Positions 63,656 through 64,000 of a stretch of DNA of 64,000 nucleotides are shown here, piece after piece. The notes beneath the pieces were generated by a model. The model was not told the DNA's origin. It worked only from the letters and a program-made list of their open reading frames with translations, and made no database searches. Made by a program: the position numbers and the translations under genes. The DNA is taken from contig NZ_FONG01000005.1 of assembly GCF_900112845.1 (NCBI RefSeq), positions 246,128-310,127 of the forward strand. The letters run 5' to 3'. The stretch is from Actinacidiphila alni (GTDB lineage: Bacteria; Actinomycetota; Actinomycetes; Streptomycetales; Streptomycetaceae). Position 1 is the first letter of the stretch. Each line of letters starts with the position of its first letter.

Positions 63656-64000
63656 TCAGTCGGTGTGGGTACCGGTGGTGTCGGTGTCGTCCGGCCCGGC
63701 CAGGACGTAGGCGCGTACGGCGTCAGGCAGCGGATTGCCGGTCTCGCGCTGCCAGGCGCTTTCGACGGCTTCGATGCCGAGGGACTGCGTCAGCCGGCGG
63801 AGACGGGTGGGCCCGGTGCCGGTCCTGGGGTGCGGAATTTCGTCGAAGAGGGCGACGCACTTAATGACCCAGATCAGCGCCTGCGCGGTGTCGTCCATGG
63901 CTTCCGCATGCTGGCCCAGTTGCGCATACGTGAGGGCCATGTGGGGGCGGTTGCCGAGGTCTTCGCTGATGGTGAGGGACTGCCGGTACCAGTCTTCGGC
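63656..64000 (-). CDS. TPR-repeat protein, C-terminal part (5' end outside window)
   Basis: The last 114 codons of a minus-strand gene that continues beyond 64000. The visible start is typical tetratricopeptide repeat: AEDWYRQSLTISEDLGNRPH, then MALTYAQLGQHAEAMDDTAQ and ALIWVIKCVALFDE. A C-terminal helical tail follows (LRRLTQSLGIEAVESAWQRE). Streptomyces proteins ending in such repeats are often large regulators or STAND ATPases with N-terminal effector domains; the N-terminus is needed to tell. Confidence 0.75.
   Translation of the reverse strand, partial: AEDWYRQSLTISEDLGNRPHMALTYAQLGQHAEAMDDTAQALIWVIKCVALFDEIPHPRTGTGPTRLRRLTQSLGIEAVESAWQRETGNPLPDAVRAYVLAGPDDTDTTGTHTD

Overview
The window is a very GC-rich stretch of actinobacterial chromosome, almost certainly from a Streptomyces. 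The reasons are the strong third-position GC bias, frequent GTG starts, ATGA gene overlaps, rare TTA (bldA-type) codons, and a gene order that matches the S. coelicolor core chromosome around bldM, guaB, guaA, sucCD, purNH, folD and mdh. No tRNA, rRNA, CRISPR array, insertion sequence or integrase was found. Most of the window is housekeeping or developmental core.

Layout. (1) 1-4.2 kb: the 3' end of bldM, an ECF sigma factor of the SigD/ShbA type, guaB and its paralogue guaB3. (2) 4.3-8.3 kb: a small membrane protein and a nucleotide-sugar dehydrogenase-like protein that lacks its catalytic cysteine (both minus strand), then glpD. (3) 8.4-17.5 kb: four membrane-anchored Ser/Thr kinase paralogues, one of them a pseudokinase with a TTA codon, interrupted by a divergent oxidoreductase/TetR pair with a clear operator. 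(4) 17.7-23.8 kb: aldehyde dehydrogenase, GMC oxidoreductase, a structured gene-free region, chorismate mutase with a possible attenuator, and guaA. (5) 23.9-28.2 kb: DoxX protein, a PspC/toast-rack membrane protein with a small partner, and a divergent PspC histidine kinase with its response regulator (envelope-stress type). (6) 28.2-39.1 kb: a TerD-VWA fusion, three secreted NlpC/P60 hydrolases (one behind a c-di-AMP riboswitch, one with a TTA codon), PcrA helicase, an M23 peptidase with a tyrosine-rich cytoplasmic tail, and a lipase-like hydrolase. (7) 39.4-39.8 kb: a B12-binding mutase small subunit (icmB-like). (8) 40.0-48.3 kb: a five-gene MoxR/VWA module (DUF5691 and SWIM proteins divergent from MoxR ATPase, DUF5682 protein and VWA protein), which is the least understood system in the window. 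(9) 48.6-62.7 kb: sucCD, a sigma-like membrane protein, DUF6350, purN-purH, an RDD protein, folD-DUF3017, an HTH membrane protein with a TTA codon, and mdh. (10) 62.8-64.0 kb: a GNAT acetyltransferase and the end of a TPR-protein operon, the likely start of more variable DNA.

Common threads. Purine synthesis (guaB, guaB3, guaA, purN, purH, folD) and the TCA cycle (sucCD, mdh) supply central metabolism. Between these lie many genes for envelope sensing and remodelling: the kinase cluster, the PspC system, the NlpC/P60 and M23 hydrolases, and developmental regulators. A dispersed ~130-bp palindromic repeat occurs in four intact copies and one decayed copy, always just downstream of genes.
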